Notes under the pieces: model-generated
Database searches by the model: none
Told to the model about the DNA's origin: nothing
Seen by the model: only the letters and a program-made list of their open reading frames with translations
Made by a program: the position numbers and the translations under genes
Source of the DNA: an uncultured Acetatifactor sp.
GTDB taxonomy: Bacteria; Bacillota; Clostridia; Lachnospirales; Lachnospiraceae
Assembly (NCBI GenBank): GCA_947589505.1
Contig: CANQCF010000008.1
Coordinates: forward strand, 1 to 39,535
Length of the DNA stretch: 39,535 bases
Reading direction: 5' to 3'
Part shown: piece by piece, positions 7,597 through 15,787 of the stretch
How the letters are laid out: each line of letters starts with the position of its first letter
Numbering within the stretch: position 1 is the first letter of the stretch

Positions 7597-9213
7597 TCAC
7601 AGCGCCAGATTCAGCAGCACCGCGCCTATCAGTGCAATCATTATATGACCCGTCACGAACCCCGCCGCCAGGATTCCGATATTCGGCAGGAGGCCAAAAT
7701 AAACAAATAAAATCTGGATCAGCTGTTTGATCGTCACTCCGGCGTTTACCGGCACGGACAGGTCGATAAAAACGCCCACCGTGGTAGAATAGAGATCCAT
7801 GGAAAGCATAAACGGCAGGAAGAGCAGGGCTTTCAGGGGATTCTCCCCAAGGATCAGCGCCCCAATGATCAAGGGGAGCAGAAGATCCAGGAAACAGTTC
7901 GCCAGACCTCCCATCAGGGACCAGAAAAGCTTCGCCCACGCGCTCTCAGGTATCATGACAAAATAGTCCATCTGCGTGTCCTGTCTCAAAGGATTCCCCA
8001 TGGACCGGAAAAATACCAGCGCGGTGAGCGTCAGTCCCAGAGGCAGGACGCTGCTCGTCTCTATCACCTGTCTGCACAGGACGCTCACCAGGACGGCCGC
8101 CAGAAGATAAAACTCCATGGTCTTCGTGGCGAAACCAAAGTGCGCAAAGCGGAAGCGGTTGTACATGGTCTTGTGGAAAAAGACATTGGCTCCCTGCCCA
8201 TGCCTCATGCCGTCCCGGCGCAGCTTTTCACTCCGGTCCTTATCTTTCTTGACCACAATGCCATTGCTCTTCTCGGAGCGGGCCTTTTCCAAGAGGGCCG
8301 CCGTCTCCTCCGACTTCGCCATGGCGTCCTCATAAAAATCCACTTTGAGGTGCCAGATGACATAGGTCAGAACCGCCAGGCCAACCGCCGTCACCCCGAG
8401 GTAAACCGCCGCCATCAGCGTTATTCCCTCCACCGCAGCATGGCAGAAGCCCATGAGCCAGCCCAGGATCGGGACCAGGTGAAAGGCTGTGGAACCGAAG
8501 AAATCCGAAGCCGCCTTCAGCACATTATCCGACCCCTGCTTCCAAAACAGCAGGAATCCTCCCGCGAGAAGAAGCAGGATCCCATAGACCGCTGGCCGCA
8601 GATACTTTTTCATCCCCGGATAGGAGGAAGTCAGCGCGTAGAGAAGCAGCTGCAAGAGCGTCCCCGCCATGATGGTCAGGCACCACACCACGATCAGCCC
8701 CAGCGCCCCTCCCATGGTAAAGCCCATGTTCAGGGTAAGGTTCGGGAGCTGAAACAGCATATACACACTTCCCAGCAGCGCCACTCCCAGCTGGGTCGCC
8801 AGCCGGAACATCAGGACCGACTGGGGTTTCATGGGCGACGGAAACAGCAGATTTACATCCGCCGGCAGAAAGATCCGGCTGCCGTTCTTGTCCGCCCCCA
8901 GGATCAAAAACACAAAGATCACCAATATGGCCGCCCCGGCCACAAGCTCCGTCAGGTCCGCCTTTTCCACTCCCACGGTCTCCCAGAAAGAAGGTTCTTC
9001 CTCCTCTTCGGGAACCGTACCGTCATGGACCATCTCCTCCTGGACAATTTCCTCCTCGGGATCCCCCACATGTTCCGAGACCATTGCCGCGATCAGGCCG
9101 ATCGCAACGCCGAAAATCACGCAGATCAGGAAAAACACCAGCACCCAGGTTTTCAATAACTTCTTTAATTGATTGACAAAGGTGTGAACGGCATAATAAC
9201 CAAAGAGTCTCAT
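7597..9213 (-). CDS. ABC exporter permease (putative ABC exporter family)
   Basis: This 538-residue polytopic membrane protein has an N-terminal transmembrane helix, an acidic extracytoplasmic stretch (residues about 50-75) and then many hydrophobic helices, with a charged cytoplasmic loop around residues 300-340. The layout resembles the Firmicute putative ABC exporter permeases found next to a single ATPase. The start overlaps the stop of the ATPase gene by four bases (ATGA), so the two are translated together and should form one exporter. The cargo is unknown. In-frame codons after the TGA stop would add a protein-like 13-residue tail (see findings). Confidence 0.8.
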   Translation of the reverse strand: MRLFGYYAVHTFVNQLKKLLKTWVLVFFLICVIFGVAIGLIAAMVSEHVGDPEEEIVQEEMVHDGTVPEEEEEPSFWETVGVEKADLTELVAGAAILVIFVFLILGADKNGSRIFLPADVNLLFPSPMKPQSVLMFRLATQLGVALLGSVYMLFQLPNLTLNMGFTMGGALGLIVVWCLTIMAGTLLQLLLYALTSSYPGMKKYLRPAVYGILLLLAGGFLLFWKQGSDNVLKAASDFFGSTAFHLVPILGWLMGFCHAAVEGITLMAAVYLGVTAVGLAVLTYVIWHLKVDFYEDAMAKSEETAALLEKARSEKSNGIVVKKDKDRSEKLRRDGMRHGQGANVFFHKTMYNRFRFAHFGFATKTMEFYLLAAVLVSVLCRQVIETSSVLPLGLTLTALVFFRSMGNPLRQDTQMDYFVMIPESAWAKLFWSLMGGLANCFLDLLLPLIIGALILGENPLKALLFLPFMLSMDLYSTTVGVFIDLSVPVNAGVTIKQLIQILFVYFGLLPNIGILAAGFVTGHIMIALIGAVLLNLAL

Positions 9214-9914
9214 TCCGCCTGGCCCTCCGTCACCTCAAAATACAGCTGCTCCAGGGTCCTACCATCCTTCTCCAGCTCCTCCCGGGTCAGGTTCGCCCGG
9301 ATCTCCCCGTTCTGCATGATCAAAGTCCGGTCCCAGAGCATGTCCACGCTGTCGATGATATGGGTGCTGACCAGCATGGTCCGCCCCTCGCTCCGCATCT
9401 GCCCGATCAGCTCCTTTAATTCCTTGATCGCGTGGGGATCCAGCCCAATCATGGGTTCATCCAGCAGAAGGATCTTAGGCTCAGGCAGCAGTCCCAGGCA
9501 GATATTCAGCTTCTGCTGCATCCCCTTTGACAGCTCGTCCCCAAACTTTTTCCTCTTGTCCGTCAGTTCAAAACGCTCAAAGAGCTTGTCCGCGCGCTCC
9601 CTGTAATCCGTGAGCTTATAGGCCCTGGCAAGGAACTCCATGTGCTCCGACACCGTGAGGTTCGGATACAGGGAGGGCATCTCCGGGATGTATCCCAGGA
9701 GGCGCCTCGCCTCAGTCGTTTTATTGGGATAGTCTCCCACCGTGATCTTTCCCTCATAGCGCAGGAACCCGATGATGGATTTCATAAGGGTGCTCTTTCC
9801 CGCGCCGTTGGGTCCCAGAAGCACCGTCACGCTTCCCGGCTCCAGCTCAAAGCTGACGTCACTGCAGGCGATCGTCTTGCCGTATTTCTTGGTCACATGG
9901 GAAACTTTTAACAT
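9210..9914 (-). CDS. ABC transporter ATP-binding protein
   Basis: This 234-residue ATPase subunit has Walker A GPNGAGKST, signature LSKGMQQKL, Walker B KILLLDEP and an H-loop histidine in LVSTHI. It powers the permease encoded next (four-base overlap). The LSKGM signature and DEPMIGLDP are typical of ATPases of ABC-2-type exporters. I place the start at 9914 rather than at the in-frame ATG at 9938, because AAGGAT lies seven bases before 9914 and nothing like a ribosome site precedes 9938. Confidence 0.92.
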   Translation of the reverse strand: MLKVSHVTKKYGKTIACSDVSFELEPGSVTVLLGPNGAGKSTLMKSIIGFLRYEGKITVGDYPNKTTEARRLLGYIPEMPSLYPNLTVSEHMEFLARAYKLTDYRERADKLFERFELTDKRKKFGDELSKGMQQKLNICLGLLPEPKILLLDEPMIGLDPHAIKELKELIGQMRSEGRTMLVSTHIIDSVDMLWDRTLIMQNGEIRANLTREELEKDGRTLEQLYFEVTEGQAE

Positions 9915-9976
9915 AATCATATCCTTTCTGTCTGTCAAAAACCTTTCTTCGCCCGCTGTTTCTTTCAGACAGTACC

Positions 9977-9982
9977 ATATTA
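9977..9982 (-). promoter_or_regulatory. Possible extended -10 of the ABC exporter operon
   Basis: On the minus strand, TAATAT preceded by TGG fits an extended -10, about 60 bases upstream of the ATPase start. No convincing -35 is present, so this is weak. The same gap has a nine-base direct repeat, CGCACGATA, near 10016 and 10048, which I cannot interpret. Confidence 0.3.
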
Positions 9983-10109
9983 CCAGAAAAAAGCGGAAAA
10001 GGGAATATCGAATATCGCACGATAAACCCGGAATAGCAGCGGGACGCGCACGATAGGTTTTGCCTCGATAAAATTAAGACTTTTTTAACTATTCATGTCG
10101 GGAAAAGTA

Positions 10110-10118
10110 TGATATACT
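10110..10118 (+). promoter_or_regulatory. Extended -10 promoter of the CYTH gene
   Basis: TGA followed by TATACT (10113-10118) is a good extended -10. The -35 region is weak. Transcription would start near 10125, giving a leader of about 140 bases with predicted structure. Confidence 0.5.
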
Positions 10119-10121
10119 TGT

Positions 10122-10149
10122 TTGCGGGGGATCGGAAGATTCTCCGCAA
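10122..10149 (+). other. Stable hairpin at the start of the CYTH gene leader
   Basis: Two 12-base arms (10122-10133 and 10138-10149) pair fully with a few G-U pairs around a GGAA loop. Farther along, CAGCGG at 10152-10157 can pair with CCGCTG at 10216-10221. Together these make a folded leader of about 140 bases. No known riboswitch class matches by eye. Confidence 0.45.
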
Positions 10150-10264
10150 GACAGCGGTTTTGGCCCGCCCTGCCGGAAAGCGCCCCAGAAGAACGGTTTT
10201 CCTTCGGATCATCGGCCGCTGAAACTGCTGCCGGGAAACCCTTTAGAAACGGAATCAGAAGAAA

Positions 10265-10762
10265 ATGGAAATTGAGCGAAAATTCTTATTAAAGGCCCTG
10301 CCTGACGAACTGTCAAATTACCCCTGCCATCACATCCAGCAGGCTTACTTAAACGTGGACCCCGTGATCCGCATCCGCAAGGAGAACGAAAATTACTATC
10401 TCACCTATAAGGGCCGCGGCATGCTGGCCCGGGAGGAACATAACCTGCCGATCACCGAGGAGGCCTATCAGCACCTTCTGACAAAAGTGGACGGCAATAT
10501 CATCTCTAAAAAGCGGTACCTGATACCGCTGAACCATCCCGGATTTAAGGAGGGGTATCCCGCGCCACCCGCCGACTATTCCCTGACCATCGAGCTGGAC
10601 GTGTTCGACCCGCCCTTCGCCCCGCTCATCCTGGCGGAGGTCGAATTTGGCAGCAAGGAGGCCGCGGAGGCTTTCGTCCCCCCGGATTGGTTCTGGGAGG
10701 ACGTCACCTACTGCAAGGAGTATCACAACTCCTACATGGCGATGAAAGATACCTCTCTGTGA
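10265..10762 (+). CDS. CYTH domain protein
   Basis: This 165-residue protein begins MEIERKFLL, giving the diagnostic ExExK metal-binding signature (Glu2, Glu4, Lys6) of CYTH/triphosphate tunnel enzymes. Further charged strands follow, such as IRIRKENENYYLTYKG and a late EVEFGSKEEA-like acidic strand. Family members bind or hydrolyse triphosphates (polyphosphate, thiamine triphosphate, nucleotides); the substrate here is unknown. It is a single gene, divergent from the ABC exporter and convergent with malQ. The ribosome site is weak (AGAAG). Confidence 0.9.
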   Translation: MEIERKFLLKALPDELSNYPCHHIQQAYLNVDPVIRIRKENENYYLTYKGRGMLAREEHNLPITEEAYQHLLTKVDGNIISKKRYLIPLNHPGFKEGYPAPPADYSLTIELDVFDPPFAPLILAEVEFGSKEAAEAFVPPDWFWEDVTYCKEYHNSYMAMKDTSL

Positions 10763-10788
10763 AAATACCTATTTTTGTGTTTCTTGTG

Positions 10789-10822
10789 CGGAAGGCTCGC
10801 TCAACCCTGCTGCAGCCTTCCG
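10789..10822. repeat. Nine-bp inverted repeat across the malQ stop codon
   Basis: CGGAAGGCT (10789-10797) and AGCCTTCCG (10814-10822) form a perfect nine-base stem between the convergent CYTH and malQ genes. Neither strand has a following T-run, so it is not a standard terminator. It may still end or stabilise either transcript. Confidence 0.45.
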
Positions 10823-12342
10823 TAAGTCCGAGTCATTCTGCGGATCTTCTCCGCCAGCTCATCCGTATTGGAACCCTTGCTCATGCGCCACTTCCAGTTC
10901 TCCCCCAGGGTGGATGGCATATTGATCCTCGCCTCGTTCCCCAATTCCAGATAGTCCTGCATGGGAATGATCGCGGTGTCCGCAACGCTGGATACCGCCG
11001 CGCGGATCATGGCCCAGAGCAGATCCTTGTCACCCTCCGCTCCCAGGTAATCCTTCAGAAAGGCGTTCTGGGCTTCGCTCCTGCCCCGGATCCAGCCCAG
11101 CGTCGTCTCATTGTCATGGGTCCCGGTGTATACCACGCAGTTCTTCGTGTAATTGTGGGGCAGGTACATTCCCTCCCCGTCCGGGCCCTCGTCAAAGGCA
11201 AACTGCAGCACTTTCATCCCGGGATAGCCGGTGGTCTCCAGGAGCCGGAACACGCTGTCCGTCAGCAGTCCAAGATCCTCCGCGATCACCTTTTTATCCG
11301 CAAGTTTCCCCCTTCTTCCCGTTCCCCGGTTGCTCCGGTCCGCCATCTTCCGGGTCAGGACCTCAAAGAGTTCCGCTCCGGGACCTTTTTCCCAATGGCC
11401 CCCCGCCGCAGTCTTATCCCCATAGGGCACGAACCAGTATTCGTCAAACCCCCGGAAGTGATCCAGCCGCACGATATCATAGAGGTCGTAGCAGTAATTC
11501 AGCCGCTGGTACCACCAGGCATAGTTTGTCGTCTTATGAAACTCCCAGCGGTACAGGGGATTGCCCCAGAGCTGGCCGCTGGCGGAAAAGGCGTCGGGCG
11601 GGCAGCCAGCCACGCCGATGGGTCTGCCTTCCTCATCCACCTGAAAGAGTTCCGGGTGCGCCCAGGTATCCGCGCTGTCCGGCGCCACATAGATGGGAAT
11701 ATCCCCTATGATCTCGATCCCCGCCCGGTTGGCGTATAGTTTCAGCGCCTTCCACTGTTTCAGGAACATGAACTGCTGGAACTTATAGCAGCGGATCTCG
11801 TCCGCCAGCTTGCGCTGGTATTTCGCCATGGTGATAGGCTCCCGGAGCCGCAGTCCGTCCTCCCAGTCCATGCTGCTCTTTCCGGGGAACGCGTCCTTCA
11901 GGGACATGAACATGGCGTAGTCGTCCAGCCAGAAAGCGTTCTTTTTGATAAACTCAATGTACTCCTTCTTGGTCTCCAGGCCTGCAGTGATCGCGCGTTT
12001 CCACGCCTTTTTTAAGAGGGCAAATCTCCCCTCATAGATCTTGCCATAGTCGATATAGTTCTCATTGTCCCCAAAATCTACGGCGTCGCATTCCTTCTTT
12101 GTCAGGTATCCCTCCTGCACCAACATTTCCAGATCAATAAAATAAGGGTTCCCCGCAAAAGTGGAAAAGGACTGGTAGGGCGACGCCCCGTACCCGGTGG
12201 GCCCCAGGGGAAGGATCTGCCAGAGGCTCTGGCCCGCCTTCTTCAGGAAATCCACAAACGCGTAACTCTCCTTGCCGAACGATCCGATCCCATACTCCGA
12301 AGGAAGACTGGAGATCGGCATCAAAATTCCCTGTTTTCTCAT
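10801..12342 (-). CDS. malQ: 4-alpha-glucanotransferase (amylomaltase)
   Basis: This 513-residue GH77 enzyme transfers alpha-1,4-glucan segments between maltodextrins in the cytoplasm. The start GILMPISSLPS, the PLGPTGYGASPYQ block, the nucleophile Asp in VRLDHFRGF, the acid Glu in IAEDLG and the THDNETT block are all present, and the length is normal. Ribosome site GAGGAAA lies before the start. It follows the second GGDEF gene by 21 bases and is the third gene of that minus-strand group. A glucan enzyme downstream of two signalling proteins is the unusual point. Confidence 0.96.
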   Translation of the reverse strand: MRKQGILMPISSLPSEYGIGSFGKESYAFVDFLKKAGQSLWQILPLGPTGYGASPYQSFSTFAGNPYFIDLEMLVQEGYLTKKECDAVDFGDNENYIDYGKIYEGRFALLKKAWKRAITAGLETKKEYIEFIKKNAFWLDDYAMFMSLKDAFPGKSSMDWEDGLRLREPITMAKYQRKLADEIRCYKFQQFMFLKQWKALKLYANRAGIEIIGDIPIYVAPDSADTWAHPELFQVDEEGRPIGVAGCPPDAFSASGQLWGNPLYRWEFHKTTNYAWWYQRLNYCYDLYDIVRLDHFRGFDEYWFVPYGDKTAAGGHWEKGPGAELFEVLTRKMADRSNRGTGRRGKLADKKVIAEDLGLLTDSVFRLLETTGYPGMKVLQFAFDEGPDGEGMYLPHNYTKNCVVYTGTHDNETTLGWIRGRSEAQNAFLKDYLGAEGDKDLLWAMIRAAVSSVADTAIIPMQDYLELGNEARINMPSTLGENWKWRMSKGSNTDELAEKIRRMTRTYGRLQQG

Positions 12343-12363
12343 GATTCATTTCCTCGCTCTCTA

Positions 12364-13992
12364 TCACTGAGTCTGACTGCTCTTCATTGCCTGTTTATTT
12401 TTATACATCAATGCGTCCGCCCGCTTTGCCGTGGCGTTCAGATCATAATCCATCCTTTTGTCGTACCTGGCGTAACCGCAGGCGATCCCCATCCGGATAT
12501 CGGTGCTCTTTGCGTTGTATTCCTCCACCATCTTATCCATGACCGCCTTCTGCTCCTTGCACGCCGAAAGACCGCCTTTGGGGATCAGGCAGTAAAATTC
12601 ATCCCCGCCCATCCGGTAACAGCTTCCCAGCTTGCCGAAAGTCCCCAGGATAATTTTTGCACTGTCCTTGATATACCGGTCGCCCCGCTCATGTCCCAGG
12701 GTATCGTTGCACTTTTTCAGATTGTTCAGATCCAGCACCGCAACCACATAATCGTCCGGTTCCACCGCGTAGGGGTCCGTGTCTACGATAAAGGCCGAGC
12801 GGTTAAAGCACCCCGTCATCTTGTCATGATAGGCCATGTCTTCATAGCTCCTGGTCCCCTCTCCCGCCTCCATCAGAGCGCCGGATTCCCGCAGGGTAAA
12901 GTATCCCCGGCCGATCGTATAGACGAGGAAACCCAGGACAGCAAAATCCGTGGTCTGTCTCCCGCCGCTCAGGAAATATTCGCCGAGATCCAGCAAAATG
13001 CCCAGGAAAATAAAGACAAGACCCAGAAGATTCTTTTTCAGCCCCCTGCTCCAGCCAACCTTCTTAAACTCCAACACCGTCATATAGATGACCACCACCA
13101 GAGCGAACAAGATCGCAAAGATGATCAGGAAAAACATCTGGCGGAAATCCAGGATCTTAAAAAACTGGAGAGAAATGGTGAGATAGCTGACGCCAAGACT
13201 CACCCAGCAGGGGATCAGCCAGATCTTTTGTTCCTTTGTGCTGTACAGCTCCATCAGAAAGAACACACAGGGGATCACCGCAGCCATCAGAGCCATAAAC
13301 GGCAGCATGGAGATCACCTGCATTCCACGGAAGAAGTATTTTGTAATGGAGAGATCGAAAAGCTTCCAGATCCCTACCTGTGCGGCAAACCATCCCAGCA
13401 TGCCCAGATTCTTATCCACTTCGGAATTCTTAAAGTTATAGAGCACATAGCCGACGAAGAAAAAGCCGATCAGGATCAGGAGTATGCTGGAAATCAGCGG
13501 GAACGCCTGATCCGCAAGAACGCTTTTGAAGATGGGCCCCTGCTCTCCGAAATAGATCTCCGGAGTCTTATAGGAGATAAAAGGATACACGGAAGTCAGC
13601 TCGATCCGGATCTCCTCGCCGGCCATGCCTTCTTCCAGCTGGAAAATATTCCACATCCCCCCCGGCGTCTTCGTAAAAGTATTCTTTCTCGCCGCCTTCA
13701 TACCGTAGACCAGTTTGTGGTCGCAGTACACCGCAACATTCTGATGAATGCTGTAAAACATGACTGTGCAATAACTGCCCTCTATGCGGTCCGCCTTCAC
13801 ACGGATCACCTGTGTCACGCCGTTCTCACCGGAGCCGTCCCTTTCTGAGACCAGGTAAGGCTCCAGAACCTCAAAGCTGTGCTCCGATTCCTTTGTCTCC
13901 ACCCTGTCGCGGTACGCTGCCAGATAGTAGACCAGCAAAACCACTAAAAACGCTATGATCGCTATATATGCTCTTTTTACCATCCTCGTCAT
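12364..13992 (-). CDS. Membrane diguanylate cyclase-like GGDEF protein (second of pair)
   Basis: This 542-residue protein has an N-terminal helix (about 7-27), an extracytoplasmic domain (about 28-165), a block of about six to seven transmembrane helices (about 170-365) and a C-terminal GGDEF domain starting near AYHDKMTGCFNR. The active-site loop is the canonical MGGDEF, so c-di-GMP (or a related dinucleotide) synthesis from GTP is likely. No RxxD inhibitory site precedes the GGDEF motif. Layout and sequence closely parallel the neighbouring GGDEF gene, which suggests tandem duplication and divergence. The extracytoplasmic domain probably senses an unknown ligand. The start at 13992 has GGGAGA seven bases upstream, 18 bases after the upstream stop. 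Confidence 0.9.
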   Translation of the reverse strand: MTRMVKRAYIAIIAFLVVLLVYYLAAYRDRVETKESEHSFEVLEPYLVSERDGSGENGVTQVIRVKADRIEGSYCTVMFYSIHQNVAVYCDHKLVYGMKAARKNTFTKTPGGMWNIFQLEEGMAGEEIRIELTSVYPFISYKTPEIYFGEQGPIFKSVLADQAFPLISSILLILIGFFFVGYVLYNFKNSEVDKNLGMLGWFAAQVGIWKLFDLSITKYFFRGMQVISMLPFMALMAAVIPCVFFLMELYSTKEQKIWLIPCWVSLGVSYLTISLQFFKILDFRQMFFLIIFAILFALVVVIYMTVLEFKKVGWSRGLKKNLLGLVFIFLGILLDLGEYFLSGGRQTTDFAVLGFLVYTIGRGYFTLRESGALMEAGEGTRSYEDMAYHDKMTGCFNRSAFIVDTDPYAVEPDDYVVAVLDLNNLKKCNDTLGHERGDRYIKDSAKIILGTFGKLGSCYRMGGDEFYCLIPKGGLSACKEQKAVMDKMVEEYNAKSTDIRMGIACGYARYDKRMDYDLNATAKRADALMYKNKQAMKSSQTQ

Positions 13993-14010
13993 TGCCGTCT
14001 CTCCCGGTAG

Positions 14011-15705
14011 CTATTCTTCCGCCTGCTTCATCCTGAACTTCTCTTCATACATCATCTTATCCGCCCTGCGGATCGTGGCGTTGATATCTTCATCTTCTTT
14101 CGGATCAAAAGCGGCATATCCGCAGGCAATACCCATGTGGATATCCCCGCTGTTTTCGTTAAACTTCTTCACTTTCTCCTTCATGTGCTCCACGTAACGT
14201 CCACAGTCCTCCAGGGTCACGCCGCTGAGGATCGCGCCAAACTCGTCGCCGCCCAGTCGGTAACACCGTCCCTTCTCCCCGAAACAGTCCATGATGATCT
14301 TTGCACTCTCTTTTATGTAGGTATCCCCTTTTTCATGGCCCAGCTCGTCGTTGCACTTCTTCAGGCTGTTCAGATCAAAAGCGACCATAACGCTCTTCTG
14401 GGGAGAAAATTCCTCGCTGGCGATATGATCCGTATAGGCCGCCCTGTTGAAAAACCCCGTCAGTGCGTCGTGATAGGCAAGTTTTTTATACTGGCGCGCA
14501 TGCATGCCCTCTTCCATCCGCTCTTTAGACTGCCTTAAGCGGTCCACCACCATAAACGTCAGAAAGATCATATAGACAAGAAGTCCCAGGGGGAATTTCT
14601 CGATCCCCTGCTCCCCATAGTAGGTCATCATATCCACCACCAGCCAGACAAGGCAGCAGCAGGTACAGGCAAATCCCATCTTTACGTTTCTCTTCCAGCC
14701 GTATTTTTTCACAATCTGAACCACGCCGATCACCATGCACACGCCGCTGATGACCAGGCAGATCTGTATCAGCCACAGGGTCTCCCAGATATCCGCGATC
14801 CCGGATACCTGCAGGGCAAAAGTCACCACGATCGCAAAGAGACAGACCCAGCCGGGGATATCCCAAACCAGGGACTTTTTCTCCGTGATCACAGACCTTA
14901 CAAACTCTACCACAATGACGGGAAGCAGGGTCAGGGCAAAGAACGGAACTACAGAAATCCCCGGGAATCTGGCTCCGGCCAGCCCGATCAGACTGCAGTC
15001 AAAGAGTTTCCAGATCCCAATTCCCACAGAAAAGAATTCCAGAAAAAGAAGCATTTTCTTATCGCTGCCGCCATCCTCTTTGGACCTGCGGACGGTTAAT
15101 AAGAGCATGAGCAGACCTGTCAGAATAGATACCGCGCACAGCACTATGGAAAAGAAATTCGCCTGAAGAAGATACTGGACAACAGCGTAGCGGCTGCCGA
15201 ACAAAAGCTCCGGTATATCGCTGCTTCCGGTCTTGTAAATAGGCGTGAGTTCTATGCGGAGCCCCCGTCCGTTCATCTCCTCGTCAAGCTCTACGCGATT
15301 GTAGACGCGGCCCGGGCTCTTAGGCTGAAACAGCCCCGGCACCGCCTCCAGGCTATATATACACCGATCTCCCAGGTAAACCTTCACATTCTGATGCATT
15401 GTATAGAAGGCCAGGACATTGCAGTCCCTCTCTACGCCGCTCACCCGCAGGACCAAGATGATTCTTTCTCCAATAGGCGCAGAGTCATCCTCTATCGTGG
15501 ATGTCATCACATCCGTCAAAAAAGTATAGCCTGCCTGCGGCACGCTCCGTGTCTCCGTCACGCGAAGGTTCCATATCCCATGAATGGCTAAAAACAGAAA
15601 CAACAGGACTGCCGCCCCATACAATTTCAGAATATGTGTCTTCATATACGACTTTTTCCGCCCCTTCTCTGTCCCACTGCGGTTCCCCCCGCGCTTCCCA
15701 GACAT
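14011..15705 (-). CDS. Membrane diguanylate cyclase-like GGDEF protein (first of pair)
   Basis: This 564-residue protein has the same plan as its downstream neighbour: an N-terminal helix, an extracytoplasmic domain with the shared phrase FYTMHQNVKVYLGD (compare FYSIHQNVAVYCDH), several transmembrane helices and a GGDEF domain with intact LGGDEF. There is no RxxD site five residues before the motif. The start is uncertain: 15705 has no ribosome site, while the in-frame ATG at 15645 gives an N-terminus (MKTHILKLY then a helix) that matches the paralogue better but also has only a weak GGA-rich site upstream. It is the first gene of the GGDEF-GGDEF-malQ group, behind the promoter at 15755-15784. 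Confidence 0.9.
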   Translation of the reverse strand: MSGKRGGNRSGTEKGRKKSYMKTHILKLYGAAVLLFLFLAIHGIWNLRVTETRSVPQAGYTFLTDVMTSTIEDDSAPIGERIILVLRVSGVERDCNVLAFYTMHQNVKVYLGDRCIYSLEAVPGLFQPKSPGRVYNRVELDEEMNGRGLRIELTPIYKTGSSDIPELLFGSRYAVVQYLLQANFFSIVLCAVSILTGLLMLLLTVRRSKEDGGSDKKMLLFLEFFSVGIGIWKLFDCSLIGLAGARFPGISVVPFFALTLLPVIVVEFVRSVITEKKSLVWDIPGWVCLFAIVVTFALQVSGIADIWETLWLIQICLVISGVCMVIGVVQIVKKYGWKRNVKMGFACTCCCLVWLVVDMMTYYGEQGIEKFPLGLLVYMIFLTFMVVDRLRQSKERMEEGMHARQYKKLAYHDALTGFFNRAAYTDHIASEEFSPQKSVMVAFDLNSLKKCNDELGHEKGDTYIKESAKIIMDCFGEKGRCYRLGGDEFGAILSGVTLEDCGRYVEHMKEKVKKFNENSGDIHMGIACGYAAFDPKEDEDINATIRRADKMMYEEKFRMKQAEE

Positions 15706-15720
15706 TTATACACACAAAAC

Positions 15721-15754
15721 AGGCATAAAACTCCCACAATAGAATTCTATGCCT
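15721..15754 (-). promoter_or_regulatory. Inverted repeat at the GGDEF operon transcription start
   Basis: AGGCATA (15721-15727) and TATGCCT (15748-15754) form seven-base arms just downstream of the -10, spanning the expected start near 15748. An inner palindrome AGAATTCT lies at 15741-15748. It could be an operator or a 5' stem. No regulator gene lies next to it. Confidence 0.45.
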
Positions 15755-15784
15755 ATTTTATCACAAATGCGTTATTCCTTGCAA
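15755..15784 (-). promoter_or_regulatory. Sigma-A-type promoter of the GGDEF-GGDEF-malQ group
   Basis: On the minus strand, -35 TTGCAA (15779-15784), an 18-base spacer and -10 TAAAAT (15755-15760) with TGA just ahead (extended -10). The -35 lies only four bases downstream of the antiporter stop codon. Confidence 0.65.
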
Positions 15785-15787
15785 GTG

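Noticed and set aside
7460-7939. 159-residue minus-strand ORF overlapping the ABC permease end
   Set aside because: It is a shifted frame of the permease gene, with no ribosome site or recognisable domain.
10016-10056. Nine-base direct repeat CGCACGATA in the ABC-CYTH intergenic region
   Set aside because: Only two copies 32 bases apart with no palindrome; too little to support a binding site.
10119-10264. c-di-GMP or cobalamin riboswitch in the CYTH leader
   Set aside because: The conserved blocks of these classes are not visible. Only unspecific hairpins can be drawn.
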